Assembly: GCA_003481775.1 (NCBI GenBank)
Contig: QULU01000017.1
Span: forward strand, 287-64,286
DNA from: Clostridiaceae bacterium OM02-2AC
GTDB taxonomy: Bacteria > Bacillota_I > Bacilli_A > Erysipelotrichales > Erysipelotrichaceae
Length of the DNA stretch: 64,000 nt
Reading direction: 5' to 3'
Below are positions 43,015 through 51,880 of this stretch, piece after piece. The translations under genes and the position numbers were made by a program. The first letter of the stretch is position 1, and each line of letters starts with the position of its first letter. Under the pieces are notes generated by a model. That model was not told where the DNA came from. It made no database searches and saw nothing but the letters and a program-made list of their open reading frames with translations.

Positions 43015-43285
43015 GGATATACATAGGAAGTCCAAAGGGAACATATTTCCTGTAAAATCAGGTCCTGCGCTCAATGAAGCTGCCGGATTTTCCACACATG
43101 TAAAAGGGAGGACCACGGCGTCAGTGCGGAAAATCCAGGCAGTAGGTCATGACCTGTATATAGTATAAAGAAAGCAGAAGAGACAAGCAACTGCGCATAT
43201 TTGTCCCCCTCTATTATGAACAGGGAGCCTACTTGCCATACCGTGTTTAAAAGCGGTACAACGAACAGGGCGTAGGCAGATAGTG
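43015..43285 (+). ncRNA. Possible structured RNA (unclassified)
   Basis: TTTACA-N16-TATACA at about 42985-43012 looks like a promoter. After it, CAGGTC (43059) pairs with GACCTG (43151), and inside CTGCC-GGATTTTCC-CAC (43080-43097) pairs with GTG-GGAAAATCC-GGCAG (43124-43142), with one bulge and one mismatch. A second nested hairpin follows: GCCTAC/GTAGGC with TACCG/CGGTA, with GAACAGGG repeated before each outer arm. The next gene has its own promoter-like TATAAT at 43380. No known family is recognised; 6S-like layout was considered but not supported. Confidence 0.35.
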
Positions 43286-43355
43286 TAAAGCTGCAAGTGA
43301 TTTTATACGCAGCTATCGTGCAGAAAGCACGCAGAAAACAGGATGGGGATTATCG

Positions 43356-43385
43356 TTTACGAAAAGCTGTATCTTATAGTATAAT
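43356..43385 (+). promoter_or_regulatory. Promoter of the deoxyribosyltransferase gene
   Basis: TTTACG, 18 bases, TATAAT, ending 29 bases before the start codon. Confidence 0.5.
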
Positions 43386-43414
43386 GCACTTTGGAAAGAG
43401 AAGGAGTGATACGT

Positions 43415-43867
43415 ATGTGGAAGGTTTATGTAGCAGGATCGCTGTTTAATGAGGCAGAGGTTGCCCAGCGAAAAATGGAGGGTGTTATTTTACGAAGGGA
43501 ATTTCCACAGCTGGATATTTTTAATCCGATTGACCAGCCGTTTAATGAGGATAAACAATCCCTGCCGACACCGGAAATGATTTATGAGGGAGACACACAG
43601 GCTGTTGAGGCGTGTGATATATTCATAGCGGATTTGACCAATGAGGATGCCGGTGTCATGGTGGAGCTTGGTATCGCAATCAAATCGGATACGAACATCA
43701 TTATCGGTATCAACAGTGATATCCGTTTGCAGTCTGCCAATCGCTATGATGTGCCGACGATGGGGATGAATCATTATGTTCTGGGGGCAATCCTGAAGCA
43801 CGGGTATTTTGTACACAGCTTTGCAGAGGCTGTGGAAAAGCTGAAAGAGCTTTTAAAGGAAGCGTAA
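43415..43867 (+). CDS. Nucleoside 2-deoxyribosyltransferase
   Basis: A 150-residue enzyme that moves deoxyribose between bases, used in nucleoside salvage. Conserved parts: VYVAGSLFNEAE at the start, EACDIFIADLTNEDAGVMVELGIA with the catalytic Glu, and GMNHYVLGAI. The start at 43415 follows AGAAGGAGTGATACGT; eight codons upstream are open but precede that site. It is a single-gene unit ended by a terminator. Confidence 0.88.
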   Translation: MWKVYVAGSLFNEAEVAQRKMEGVILRREFPQLDIFNPIDQPFNEDKQSLPTPEMIYEGDTQAVEACDIFIADLTNEDAGVMVELGIAIKSDTNIIIGINSDIRLQSANRYDVPTMGMNHYVLGAILKHGYFVHSFAEAVEKLKELLKEA

Positions 43868-43892
43868 ATAAGAACAGAGGCTATATGTAAAA

Positions 43893-43946
43893 AAAGGGAA
43901 TCTCCTTCCATTGCCGGATAAGGGCAGGATTGCGATTTCCTTTTCT
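43893..43946. terminator. Bidirectional terminator
   Basis: AAAGGGAATC pairs with GATTTCCTTT, with an inner TGCC/GGCA stem and U-tracts on both strands. Confidence 0.65.
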
Positions 43947-44084
43947 TTTCGCTGTACAGCTGTTGATATTTTCTACATGCATTGCTTTATGCAGAATAAC
44001 GCTTTGCAGGCTTTCTCAGATACCTGTTTCCTGCATGCACTATCTTGAGGGGGCATCGTTCTGCATGTTAGGGGATGCAGCTGG

Positions 44085-45818
44085 TTACAATTCCTCTCGT
44101 ATAAACAGGCGATCCTGTGGAAAGGACTGTTCCTGAAGCTGCTTTACCATCATGCAGGTTTCCAGCTTACTGCGTCCCTCCACCTGTGCTTCTGTATCCA
44201 GATCGACATAAACTGTTCTTTCTTCCTGGGCAAAATGCTGTAGCATATGCTGCAGACTCTCCGCATCCGCATAGATACACTCACGGATATGAAGCTCCTC
44301 TGCCGTTTCCTCCTGTACGATATAACCCTTTGGCTGCTCATTTTCCATATAGATCCTGACCTTCTGCTTCCAGATTGCGGCATTGGGAAGAAACTGATTC
44401 TTATAGTATGCCAGATCGCGACGGCGCCACCCGTTTTTATGTTCACAGAACTGTAGATACAGGGACACAAGAGCCTGTGCATCCTCTGCCTGTTTCCATG
44501 TGCCGCAAACTGTAACGTCATTCTGCTTTTTCAGCTTCCAGCGAACACGGTGGTACTGCTCGATAAATCCAAAGCTCTTATACAAATCCCAGTTATAAGC
44601 TTGTAACAGCACAAACGGAGCGCTCCTTTGTACTGCCTTTAAAGCATGCCGCAGCAGCATGCCCATATAGCCGCAGCCCTCATACTCCGGATTGGTGGCG
44701 ACTCCTACAACAAATGGTACAAGCACATCCTTTCCCTCCAGTACGATTGTCATGGGACGAAGCTGCAGCATACAGATCAGCTCCTCCTCACTTACCAGAA
44801 GAAGGCAGTCCTCTTCCCGATACAGGCGTTCAAAATAAAACTGCGTACTTTCTGTTGTTTCCTCCTGAAACTGCTGTTCCCATAAGGAGCGGATTTTCTT
44901 TGTCCAGGAAGCATCAGCCTGCTGGATACGCAATGTCTGGCGTGCACTTCCGAATTTCTGGATTTTACACACCGGCTGCATATCTGTCTTCGCCTTGCGC
45001 AGCTTAGGCAGTCCCATGTCATCCTCGCGGTTGACATATACGATGTCCTCCTCCAGTGTTTCCAGATACAGCTTTAGAATTGCGATGTACAAGCCGCGAA
45101 TTTCACGATTCGCTTTTTCCACATGAATCTGAATCATATCCTTCGACAGACGGGATGCGATGTTAAATGCTTCCAGCCTGCCGTCAATATAGATACAACC
45201 ACCCTCGATAGGCAGCTCATGCAAATGCTCCAGCAACAGATGAATTCCGGTATCCTCTGCGGATATGCTGTCATCTGCGTCCTTGAAGGATTGCCAGTAA
45301 CGCAGGAAGGCATAGACATCCTCCCGGGTGCTTTCATCAAGCTCACAGTATACAAAGCGTCCTTCATACTGCTTTAAAAAGGCATGAAAATGATTTCTGC
45401 GCTTTTGCATCTTCTTGCCGGATAAGGTTTCCTGCTGCTTGCGGTCATATACATAGTCTCTTGCGTCATAGCAGTCCCATACTAGAAATTCCATCGGATA
45501 GGTATCCATCAGCCAGTTTTTAAATTCCTTGGTCATAGAGTGAATTTCAAAGGCAATCCCGTGCTTTTGAGAATACATACGGATTGCATCGACAGCCTCT
45601 AATCGATGGTCCCTTGTGCAGTACGGCATCAGCCATACCGGTTCACGCTGAGGCATACAGGTGTAAGCGATGGCATAATTGGGATGGGTTTCAAAATGGA
45701 CTTCATACATGCTGGTCCACATCAGCATGGTCATCGTATTGGAATTGTATTCATGATAATCGGCAAGTGCGATATACGGCTGCAGCTCCTGCCAGTTTTC
45801 CAGTGTTAGTTTTTTCAT
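44085..45818 (-). CDS. DUF2156 (LPG-synthase C-terminal-like) and GNAT fusion protein
   Basis: A 577-residue protein. Residues 1-290 match the DUF2156 / phosphatidylglycerol lysyltransferase C-terminal family (DARDYVYDRKQQETLSGKKM, KRRNHFHAFLK, then GGCIYIDGRLEAFNI). Residues about 300-430 are a GNAT acyltransferase (VVGVATNPEYEGCGYMGMLLRH with the acetyl-CoA loop), and a further domain follows. No lysyltransferase membrane part is present. Substrate unknown; two acyltransfer folds in tandem suggest transfer of aminoacyl or acetyl groups. Start at 45818 follows GCGAGGTTCT; the frame is open 42 codons further upstream. Confidence 0.82.
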   Translation of the reverse strand: MKKLTLENWQELQPYIALADYHEYNSNTMTMLMWTSMYEVHFETHPNYAIAYTCMPQREPVWLMPYCTRDHRLEAVDAIRMYSQKHGIAFEIHSMTKEFKNWLMDTYPMEFLVWDCYDARDYVYDRKQQETLSGKKMQKRRNHFHAFLKQYEGRFVYCELDESTREDVYAFLRYWQSFKDADDSISAEDTGIHLLLEHLHELPIEGGCIYIDGRLEAFNIASRLSKDMIQIHVEKANREIRGLYIAILKLYLETLEEDIVYVNREDDMGLPKLRKAKTDMQPVCKIQKFGSARQTLRIQQADASWTKKIRSLWEQQFQEETTESTQFYFERLYREEDCLLLVSEEELICMLQLRPMTIVLEGKDVLVPFVVGVATNPEYEGCGYMGMLLRHALKAVQRSAPFVLLQAYNWDLYKSFGFIEQYHRVRWKLKKQNDVTVCGTWKQAEDAQALVSLYLQFCEHKNGWRRRDLAYYKNQFLPNAAIWKQKVRIYMENEQPKGYIVQEETAEELHIRECIYADAESLQHMLQHFAQEERTVYVDLDTEAQVEGRSKLETCMMVKQLQEQSFPQDRLFIREEL

Positions 45819-46030
45819 AGAACCTCGCTTTTCCTGTACATTATAGGACCAGAACACCAAATTTTCAAGATGTTTGCACAAGGAATGTTTACCTGTCTGT
45901 TCTTCGTCGGTAACGCTGCATGGCATGGATTCGGAAGAATCCATCTTCTCTTATGTTGAAGCGAATTTCTCAGGATATGCATGCAGATGTGTTTTATATC
46001 TGATAAATGTGACTTCTGCGTGATAAACTG

Positions 46031-46047
46031 TTCAAGATTTGTTCAAG
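46031..46047 (+). promoter_or_regulatory. TTCAAG direct repeat before the surface protein gene
   Basis: TTCAAG-N5-TTCAAG with an 11-bp period, the same as at 22113 before the response regulator gene. Putative -10-like AT-rich hexamers lie 40-50 bases downstream. Confidence 0.5.
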
Positions 46048-46188
46048 AAAGGGCGTGCTGTATCGCTATTATCCCTCTGAGATATTATGATATATATAGA
46101 ATAATTCCAGGTGGAATTTCTACCTGTAAGCATTCATGGATACTGTGGTGATGCAGCCTTCATGGTTGAACAGAGAGGAGGAAGCCTT

Positions 46189-46251
46189 ATGAGAATCTGT
46201 TTGAAAAGAATGGTAAGCGGCGTTTTGGCCATCGATAAGGAAGCGCGTTAA
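46189..46251 (+). CDS. Small open reading frame, possible leader peptide
   Basis: Twenty codons (MRICLKRMVSGVLAIDKEAR) follow the very strong site AGAGGAGGAAGCCTT. It lies between the TTCAAG repeat and the surface protein gene. No homology is recognised. It may be a leader peptide or a small protein; the ribosome binding site is its only support. Confidence 0.4.
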   Translation: MRICLKRMVSGVLAIDKEAR

Positions 46252-46336
46252 GCAGATGCAGTGTCATACAACGCTTTACGCTTATTACAAAAGGAATACG
46301 AGGAGACAGTGAAAAGCTGTCGGAAGGGACAAGTAT

Positions 46337-47794
46337 ATGAAAAGAAAAATGTTAGAAAAAACAGGGGCATCCTGTATGGCGCTGGCTATGGTGTTTATGC
46401 TGTACGGTGGTGTGCGCATCCATGCAGTGGAAGAACCAGTGGAAACACCGCAAACAGCGCAGGACACAGCACAGGATAAAGCGGCTCCTGCGGCATCTTT
46501 GGACACAGCAGAGTTGAAAAATGCGGAAGCCTCCTTAGAAACCGCAGCGGATGGCTCGCTTACCCTTGTTGTCAAGGCGAAGGACGGTTATTACTTTGCG
46601 GACAGTCCGCTTGCCAGTGCTGATAATTCTTATGTGTCTGTATTAAGGAAAAGTGATAGTACCGCTATGGTTTGCTATTACAAGGTCTCTGTATTCGGCA
46701 GCACACCGCCTGCTTCTTACACAATCAAAATAAGGGGAGCAGCAGCCGTCCTGACTTCTTCTAAATTGATTCTGAACAGGGATAACTTGGTAAATGCAAG
46801 CATTACGGCAGAAAAGGAAGAGGGAATAACACCACTGGATCATGTAATTCTCACGGTGGAGGCTGAGGATAAGAAAGCATTTAAAACAGAGCCGTATGCG
46901 ATTGTTAATGGTGAAAAACGCAACATGCGGATGTTTGGTGATGAAAATACGATGTATACACTGAGTCTTATGAATATCCATAAAGATACGACAATCGAGC
47001 TGTATGGTACAGCGGTTTCTACTGAGGAAAAGGCAACGCTGGACAATATGAATGTTACCGGCTATGTGAATGAAAAAATCGCAAGCTACGGCACGATTAC
47101 ATTGGAAAATGCAGCCTTTCATAAGCTTGCCAAAGGCACGGATATCTCTTCCTGGTTCTTTCCTTTACCAAAAGGAATGCAGGTTACAACGGTTTATGAT
47201 GTTGCGGAAGGCAGCAGTAGCATGCAAATAGAATTTAGTGGAACACCGTTAGAAACGTCCAATGAAGCTATGGGTATTATCATTGAGGGACAATATACGA
47301 CAGGTCGTGAAATACTGAAGGTTGATACTTCAGGCAGTAAGTGGGCAATCCATAGGAGAACAGCAGCAAACCCTGTTATCGAAAAAGGAAACCAAACCTA
47401 TGAAAAAGGAAGCAACAAGCCTCTTGAACTGATTTGCTCCGGAGAGCTGAGAGAGCTTTATGGTATTTTCATCAACGGGAGCGCAATCAGCGCTGACTCC
47501 TATACGCTGACATCCGGAAGTACGGTATTGACTCTGAAGCCGGAGTATCTGGAAACATTGAAAAAGGGAAGCTACACGGTTCGTTTTACCTATGATGATG
47601 GAAATTATGCAGAAACAAAGGTTACCATAGCTGATAAAGCTGATAAGAAGCTGGAAGCATCCACGCTGACTAATCAGGAAGGAGCGCCGAATACCGCGGA
47701 TGCGACTTCTACAGGTCTGCTACTGATTGCGTTATTGACATCCGGTGCAGGCATGGCGGCAGTAACCGCAAAAAGAAAAAGAGCACGTCAGTAA
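46337..47794 (+). CDS. Secreted surface protein with sorting-like C-terminus
   Basis: A 485-residue exported protein with signal peptide (about 1-30, cleaved after HAVEE-type sequence). The centre is beta-rich (TLVVKAKDGYYFADSPLASA, then Ig-like strands near KGSYTVRFTYDDGNYAETKVTI), with no catalytic motif. The C-terminus has APNTADATSTG, a hydrophobic segment and the basic tail KRKRARQ, a sortase-signal layout with PNTA in place of LPxTG. The TTCAAG repeat upstream makes it a candidate target of the response regulator at 22.2 kb. Function unknown; a surface adhesin or matrix protein is plausible. Confidence 0.8.
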   Translation: MKRKMLEKTGASCMALAMVFMLYGGVRIHAVEEPVETPQTAQDTAQDKAAPAASLDTAELKNAEASLETAADGSLTLVVKAKDGYYFADSPLASADNSYVSVLRKSDSTAMVCYYKVSVFGSTPPASYTIKIRGAAAVLTSSKLILNRDNLVNASITAEKEEGITPLDHVILTVEAEDKKAFKTEPYAIVNGEKRNMRMFGDENTMYTLSLMNIHKDTTIELYGTAVSTEEKATLDNMNVTGYVNEKIASYGTITLENAAFHKLAKGTDISSWFFPLPKGMQVTTVYDVAEGSSSMQIEFSGTPLETSNEAMGIIIEGQYTTGREILKVDTSGSKWAIHRRTAANPVIEKGNQTYEKGSNKPLELICSGELRELYGIFINGSAISADSYTLTSGSTVLTLKPEYLETLKKGSYTVRFTYDDGNYAETKVTIADKADKKLEASTLTNQEGAPNTADATSTGLLLIALLTSGAGMAAVTAKRKRARQ

Positions 47795-47856
47795 GTCAGA
47801 GACGTATTCAAAATGAACTATGTAAAAATATGCTTTAGAGTATAGACATCATATTT

Positions 47857-47894
47857 AAAAAAGCTGAATTCCAAAATACGGACTCAGCTTTTTC
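47857..47894. terminator. Bidirectional terminator
   Basis: AAAAAGCTGA against the distal TCAGCTTTTT, placed between the convergent surface protein and Rpn-family genes. Confidence 0.8.
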
Positions 47895-47904
47895 TTATGA
47901 ACAT

Positions 47905-48879
47905 TTATTCTGGCTTTGTATTCTTCAGCCTGTCTTTTAACGCATCATACGTATCGCATTCCAGCAGATCGACAACCGCATCTTCAATCTGCTCATCCGA
48001 CAACGTCTCCGCCCAAGTATCGTCAATTTCGTATTTATGGATGATCAGTGTTTGTAATACTGCCCTTTTTCCTTTTTCGAGACCTTTTTCGATCCCTTCT
48101 TCGATGCCTTCTTTAATGCCCTTCTCAAGTCCCAGCCGTTCAGCTTCTGCTGTCTGCTCTCTCAAATTGGCCTGTACTGCACGTTGTGCAAACTCCACCG
48201 ATTCCGCCCAACTGAATAACGCTCCGTCCTCTTGCATTTCATTGTATTTTTCCACTGCCACATTCACCATCCTTCTCTTCATGTTTAGTATAGCATCATC
48301 CGGATTATATGCAAGTACATAGCAGAAGGTTTCAAACTCCGTCAGATTTTCCACACCTCCGACCTCCTTTACACGCTGTTTGATCATCGGTAAAAACACG
48401 ATGGCACGATGCAGTGTACCGTTGGGCTCTTCCCGATTGTCCTCATCCTTTACCGTGTAGTGACGGATCATGCGTCCTGTATCCTTTGGCATTGCAAACA
48501 TGAAAATAATCTGATAAAACGGCTTCAGCTTTGTGTAATCATCCCCCTGCTTCAGCTGTCTGCCGACCAGACGGTAGCCATACTGCTGAAAACGCAGCTG
48601 TTCCTCCTTCGTATACCCGGATACCTGCATTTCCAAATCATAGAGGTGACCTGCTTCATCCTCCAATACAACATCCAGAACTGCCCGTTTTCCGAAAAAG
48701 ACTTCCGGCAGCAGCTCCGGATTCAGCACCTGTGTTCTTTGAACCTTCAATCCGTAAATTTCTTCGATAATCCTGCTTCTCAGCATTTTTGAGCCTGCAT
48801 CCTCTCCAATCAACATGTACTTGAAAAAAACATCATTGTGAAAGGGAATCGGGAAATCCCTTTTCTTCTCTTTTTCCAT
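47905..48879 (-). CDS. Rpn-family PD-(D/E)XK nuclease (transposase-like)
   Basis: A 324-residue protein of the Rpn / PD-(D/E)XK transposase family. It has NDVFFKYMLIGEDAGS at the N-terminus, the nuclease core VLDVVLEDEAGHLYDLEMQVSG with Asp and the E-x-Q pair, then LRFQQYGYRLVGRQL. The C-terminal part ends in a repeated Gly-Glu-Lys helix (EKGIKEGIEEGIEKGLEKGK). Known relatives promote recombination. The start at 48879 follows AAAGGAGGCTACTACAT; the track frame could begin 10 codons earlier. It is the intact relative of the broken gene at the left edge. Confidence 0.85.
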   Translation of the reverse strand: MEKEKKRDFPIPFHNDVFFKYMLIGEDAGSKMLRSRIIEEIYGLKVQRTQVLNPELLPEVFFGKRAVLDVVLEDEAGHLYDLEMQVSGYTKEEQLRFQQYGYRLVGRQLKQGDDYTKLKPFYQIIFMFAMPKDTGRMIRHYTVKDEDNREEPNGTLHRAIVFLPMIKQRVKEVGGVENLTEFETFCYVLAYNPDDAILNMKRRMVNVAVEKYNEMQEDGALFSWAESVEFAQRAVQANLREQTAEAERLGLEKGIKEGIEEGIEKGLEKGKRAVLQTLIIHKYEIDDTWAETLSDEQIEDAVVDLLECDTYDALKDRLKNTKPE

Positions 48880-49130
48880 ATGTAGTAGCCTCCTTTTTTT
48901 CTTATACACTCTTATATACGTATGGAAAGGGCAAAACTCCTAAATTATGCATACTTTTCTTATTCTCTTTTCCTTTATTGTAAAGATTATCCATAGGATA
49001 AAAGGAAGAAATACTACCTGTCAGTGTCAACGTTCAGCAAGATTAGCTTTGGAAAAGCAATGCCTTCACCGCGTCGCTTCATCCACGGGATGCACAGAAA
49101 AACAAGTGGGAATGTATCCATAAACACATA

Positions 49131-49158
49131 AAAAAACATCTGCAGAAATCCGCAGATG
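49131..49158 (-). terminator. Terminator after the VOC gene
   Basis: On the minus strand CATCTGC pairs with GCAGATG, followed by a T-run. Confidence 0.7.
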
Positions 49159-49181
49159 CTTGCTGAAATTCAAACAGCTTT

Positions 49182-49547
49182 TTATGCCGGAACAACCTCG
49201 AGCCAGTAGTCATCCGGATCATGGATAAAATAAATGCCCATCTCTTTATTCTCAAAGCAGATACAGCCCATATCCTCATGAAGCCGGTGTGCTGCTTCAA
49301 AATCGTCTGTTGCAAATGCAATATGACTTTCATTCTCCCCCAGCTCATAGGGCTGCGGATGATCCTTCAGCCAAGTCAGCTCAATCTGAAAGCTGCCGGT
49401 GTCATCCTGCAAATAACAGAGCGTGAAGCTTCCATCCTCTGCCTCCAGCTTTCTGGCAACCTGCAGACCCAGCGCCTGCTTGTAAAAAGCGATGCTTCTG
49501 TTTAAATCCGTTACATTGATATTACAGTGTACAATGCGAAATGCCAT
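49182..49547 (-). CDS. VOC superfamily (glyoxalase-like) protein
   Basis: A 121-residue protein with the two beta-alpha-beta-beta-beta units of the VOC fold. The N-terminal metal His lies in RIVHCNINVTDL, the Glu in DPDDYWLEVVPA, and ELGENESHIAFATDD holds the second His. It may be a lactoylglutathione-lyase-type enzyme or a resistance protein. GGAGGTGGAAAT precedes the ATG. Confidence 0.88.
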   Translation of the reverse strand: MAFRIVHCNINVTDLNRSIAFYKQALGLQVARKLEAEDGSFTLCYLQDDTGSFQIELTWLKDHPQPYELGENESHIAFATDDFEAAHRLHEDMGCICFENKEMGIYFIHDPDDYWLEVVPA

Positions 49548-49651
49548 ATTTCCACCTCCGTTTACTCCTGTATTATACCGTGTCCCACCAAGGATGAACA
49601 GGAAACTGCAAAAAAATGTACCTGTAGCCTATGATTTTTTTCGGTAATATA

Positions 49652-49682
49652 CAAAAAGGTATCCGATTTGCACCGGATACCT
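49652..49682 (-). terminator. Terminator of the penicillin-binding protein gene
   Basis: On the minus strand AGGTATCCG pairs with CGGATACCT, followed by T5. Confidence 0.85.
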
Positions 49683-49692
49683 CGTATGCTCT

Positions 49693-51660
49693 CTACTTGA
49701 CCTCGTTCAAGATACTTTGTACCTTTGGTATTACATAATGGCTTTCGCCGATCTCCTTGGTATCATCAATCATAATGGTTACCGCAATGTTATCATTGAC
49801 CGCACTCAGCCAGCCGATTTCCTGTTCTCCGTGATTCACCTGTGCAGTGCCTGTTTTCCCGGCTGCGTTTGTAGGGTTATCCCCATATCCGGACATGGAA
49901 GCCTGCAGGTCTTCAAACACAGTTTTTGCAGTAGCTGCGCTGTATGCGTTCTTCACCATTGTTTTTGTTTTTCCATCCTCATATACCAGATATGGCTGCA
50001 GAATGCTGCCGTCATTGACATAGGCGGTATACAGGGCAGTCAGATGAAGCGGAGATATCAGCAGATCACCCTGTCCGTATCCGCTTGCTGACAGCTTCTG
50101 TGCATTTTCCAGCTCATCCCCATAGGTGGATTTCGCAACTGTGAATGGGAAATCCAGCTGCTTGCGGAATCCGATTTTATCAAGATAGCTTGTGAAGGTC
50201 TCTGTACCGATTTTATCCGCTACCTGTGCAAAGAAGATATTATCGGAATAGATATAGGCGTTTTTCAGATTGCTTGGCTCGGTATAGGATTGCGTCGTTG
50301 TTACATAATTCTTTCCCCAGCTGGAATCCTTCTGCCATTTATCTGTTTTTTCAAAGGCTGTATCCGGCGTGATCGTCTTGGAATCCAGCGCAATAGCTCC
50401 GGTAATCGCTTTAAAGGTGGAGCCTGGACAATAGGTGGAAACAAAACGGTTCAACAGCGGCTTTTGCTTATTGTTGTTCAGGGAATCCCATGTCTTGGTA
50501 TCCATACCCATTGCGAAATCATTCGGATCATAGGCCGGGGTACTGACCAGGGCAAGCACCTCTCCGGTGCGAGAATTCATGATCACACCACTTCCTGCAT
50601 CCTTTTTCAGCTGATTATAGGCAGAGCGCTGTGCTTCGATATCGATGGTCGTACGAATATCCTGACCGTCCTTTGCCTTCTGCTCAGCGACTGTGTCCTT
50701 CAGATTTCCGTTTTCATCCAGAATGATGATCTTACATCTGCTGACCGCCTTCAGCTTGCTTTCATAAATACTTTCCAGACCGCTCTTACCGATGATGCTG
50801 GTTGCGGTATAGCCCTCATTCTTATGCTTTTCCAAATCCTCGGCAGTGACATTTTGAACATAGCCTGTAACATGTGCTGTCATTTCACCATACGGATACA
50901 CGCGTCCAATAGCTTCCTGTACAGAGGCACCGTCTATTTTTCTAAGCTCCTCAATGATATCCGCACGCTTCGCTGCCGTGACCGTTTTGATCGGTACAAA
51001 CATATCAGCCTGTACCCAGGATGCAGACAGTGCTTTTTTGATACTGTCCTCACTGACATCCAGTACCCTTGCCATGGCTGAAACAGTATCTGCCTCATTT
51101 CCCAGCTTACCTGCAATCAAGCCAACCTGATATACACTTCCCTGCTGTGCCAGTGCTTTTCCTTTCCGGTCCAGAATCGACCCCCTTGTCCCCTCGGTGA
51201 TGGATACATTCACCTTATCCGCATCCTGTAGCTGCGGGAATATCTGTGAGCTGTCCCATACGATGCGATATTCACCGTCTTCCTTGATGACAGTAGCCTT
51301 GTTATCAAATGCAATCGTTCCGGCTGCGCTCTTCATACGGAAATGATAGCTGATTTCGCTTCCATTATCCCCCTCGTCCGTACTGTCCTTGATTTCCATC
51401 GTGAAATCAGATGCATCAATTCCTTCATAAATATTTTTGTTTCGCGCAATAAAATCTTCTTCCTTCCATTTCTTTTTTGCATCGCTGCTGATCAGGGAAT
51501 ACATTTCCTTGTAGTCCTTCTTTTTCAGTAGATCGGTGTAGGAAAGCAATACAGATTCCGGTTTTGAACCGCCGCTGAACAATAGATATGCGCCAATCCC
51601 GAGAACAGCAACCGCTGCTACGATACCGGCAATCCACCAGATTTTCTTTTTATCTGTCAT
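49693..51660 (-). CDS. Class B penicillin-binding protein (MecA/PBP3-type)
   Basis: A 655-residue membrane-anchored transpeptidase that cross-links peptidoglycan. One N-terminal membrane helix (about 8-28) is followed by an NTF2-like MecA_N domain (about 32-145), a PBP dimerisation domain (about 160-340) and the transpeptidase. The catalytic motifs are all intact: S414-TFK417 (STFK), SDN at 472-474, and KTG at 602-604. This architecture is that of MecA, Pbp5 and PBP3, several of which have low beta-lactam affinity; whether this one does cannot be read from sequence. AGGAGGTGCTTT precedes the ATG. Confidence 0.93.
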   Translation of the reverse strand: MTDKKKIWWIAGIVAAVAVLGIGAYLLFSGGSKPESVLLSYTDLLKKKDYKEMYSLISSDAKKKWKEEDFIARNKNIYEGIDASDFTMEIKDSTDEGDNGSEISYHFRMKSAAGTIAFDNKATVIKEDGEYRIVWDSSQIFPQLQDADKVNVSITEGTRGSILDRKGKALAQQGSVYQVGLIAGKLGNEADTVSAMARVLDVSEDSIKKALSASWVQADMFVPIKTVTAAKRADIIEELRKIDGASVQEAIGRVYPYGEMTAHVTGYVQNVTAEDLEKHKNEGYTATSIIGKSGLESIYESKLKAVSRCKIIILDENGNLKDTVAEQKAKDGQDIRTTIDIEAQRSAYNQLKKDAGSGVIMNSRTGEVLALVSTPAYDPNDFAMGMDTKTWDSLNNNKQKPLLNRFVSTYCPGSTFKAITGAIALDSKTITPDTAFEKTDKWQKDSSWGKNYVTTTQSYTEPSNLKNAYIYSDNIFFAQVADKIGTETFTSYLDKIGFRKQLDFPFTVAKSTYGDELENAQKLSASGYGQGDLLISPLHLTALYTAYVNDGSILQPYLVYEDGKTKTMVKNAYSAATAKTVFEDLQASMSGYGDNPTNAAGKTGTAQVNHGEQEIGWLSAVNDNIAVTIMIDDTKEIGESHYVIPKVQSILNEVK

Positions 51661-51880
51661 AAAGCACCTCCTCGTTTCTGTTTATATTTTACCATGGTAA
51701 GGTAAGCATTTCCATGCCGGGTTCACCTTTATAAAGAACTTCCTGAAATCTTAAGAAATCGTAAGTGTCCTGCACGCTGACAGCATTCCTTCTAGTATAT
51801 GGTGAATTTCTCAGTTTTTGATTTGTTTCACAACCTTTTTGTTGTACAATGAAAGAAGAGACAAAAAGGTGGTGACGTCT

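Noticed and set aside
43015-43160. 6S RNA considered for the structured region
   Set aside because: The closing helix is short and I could not align the sequence with known 6S features.
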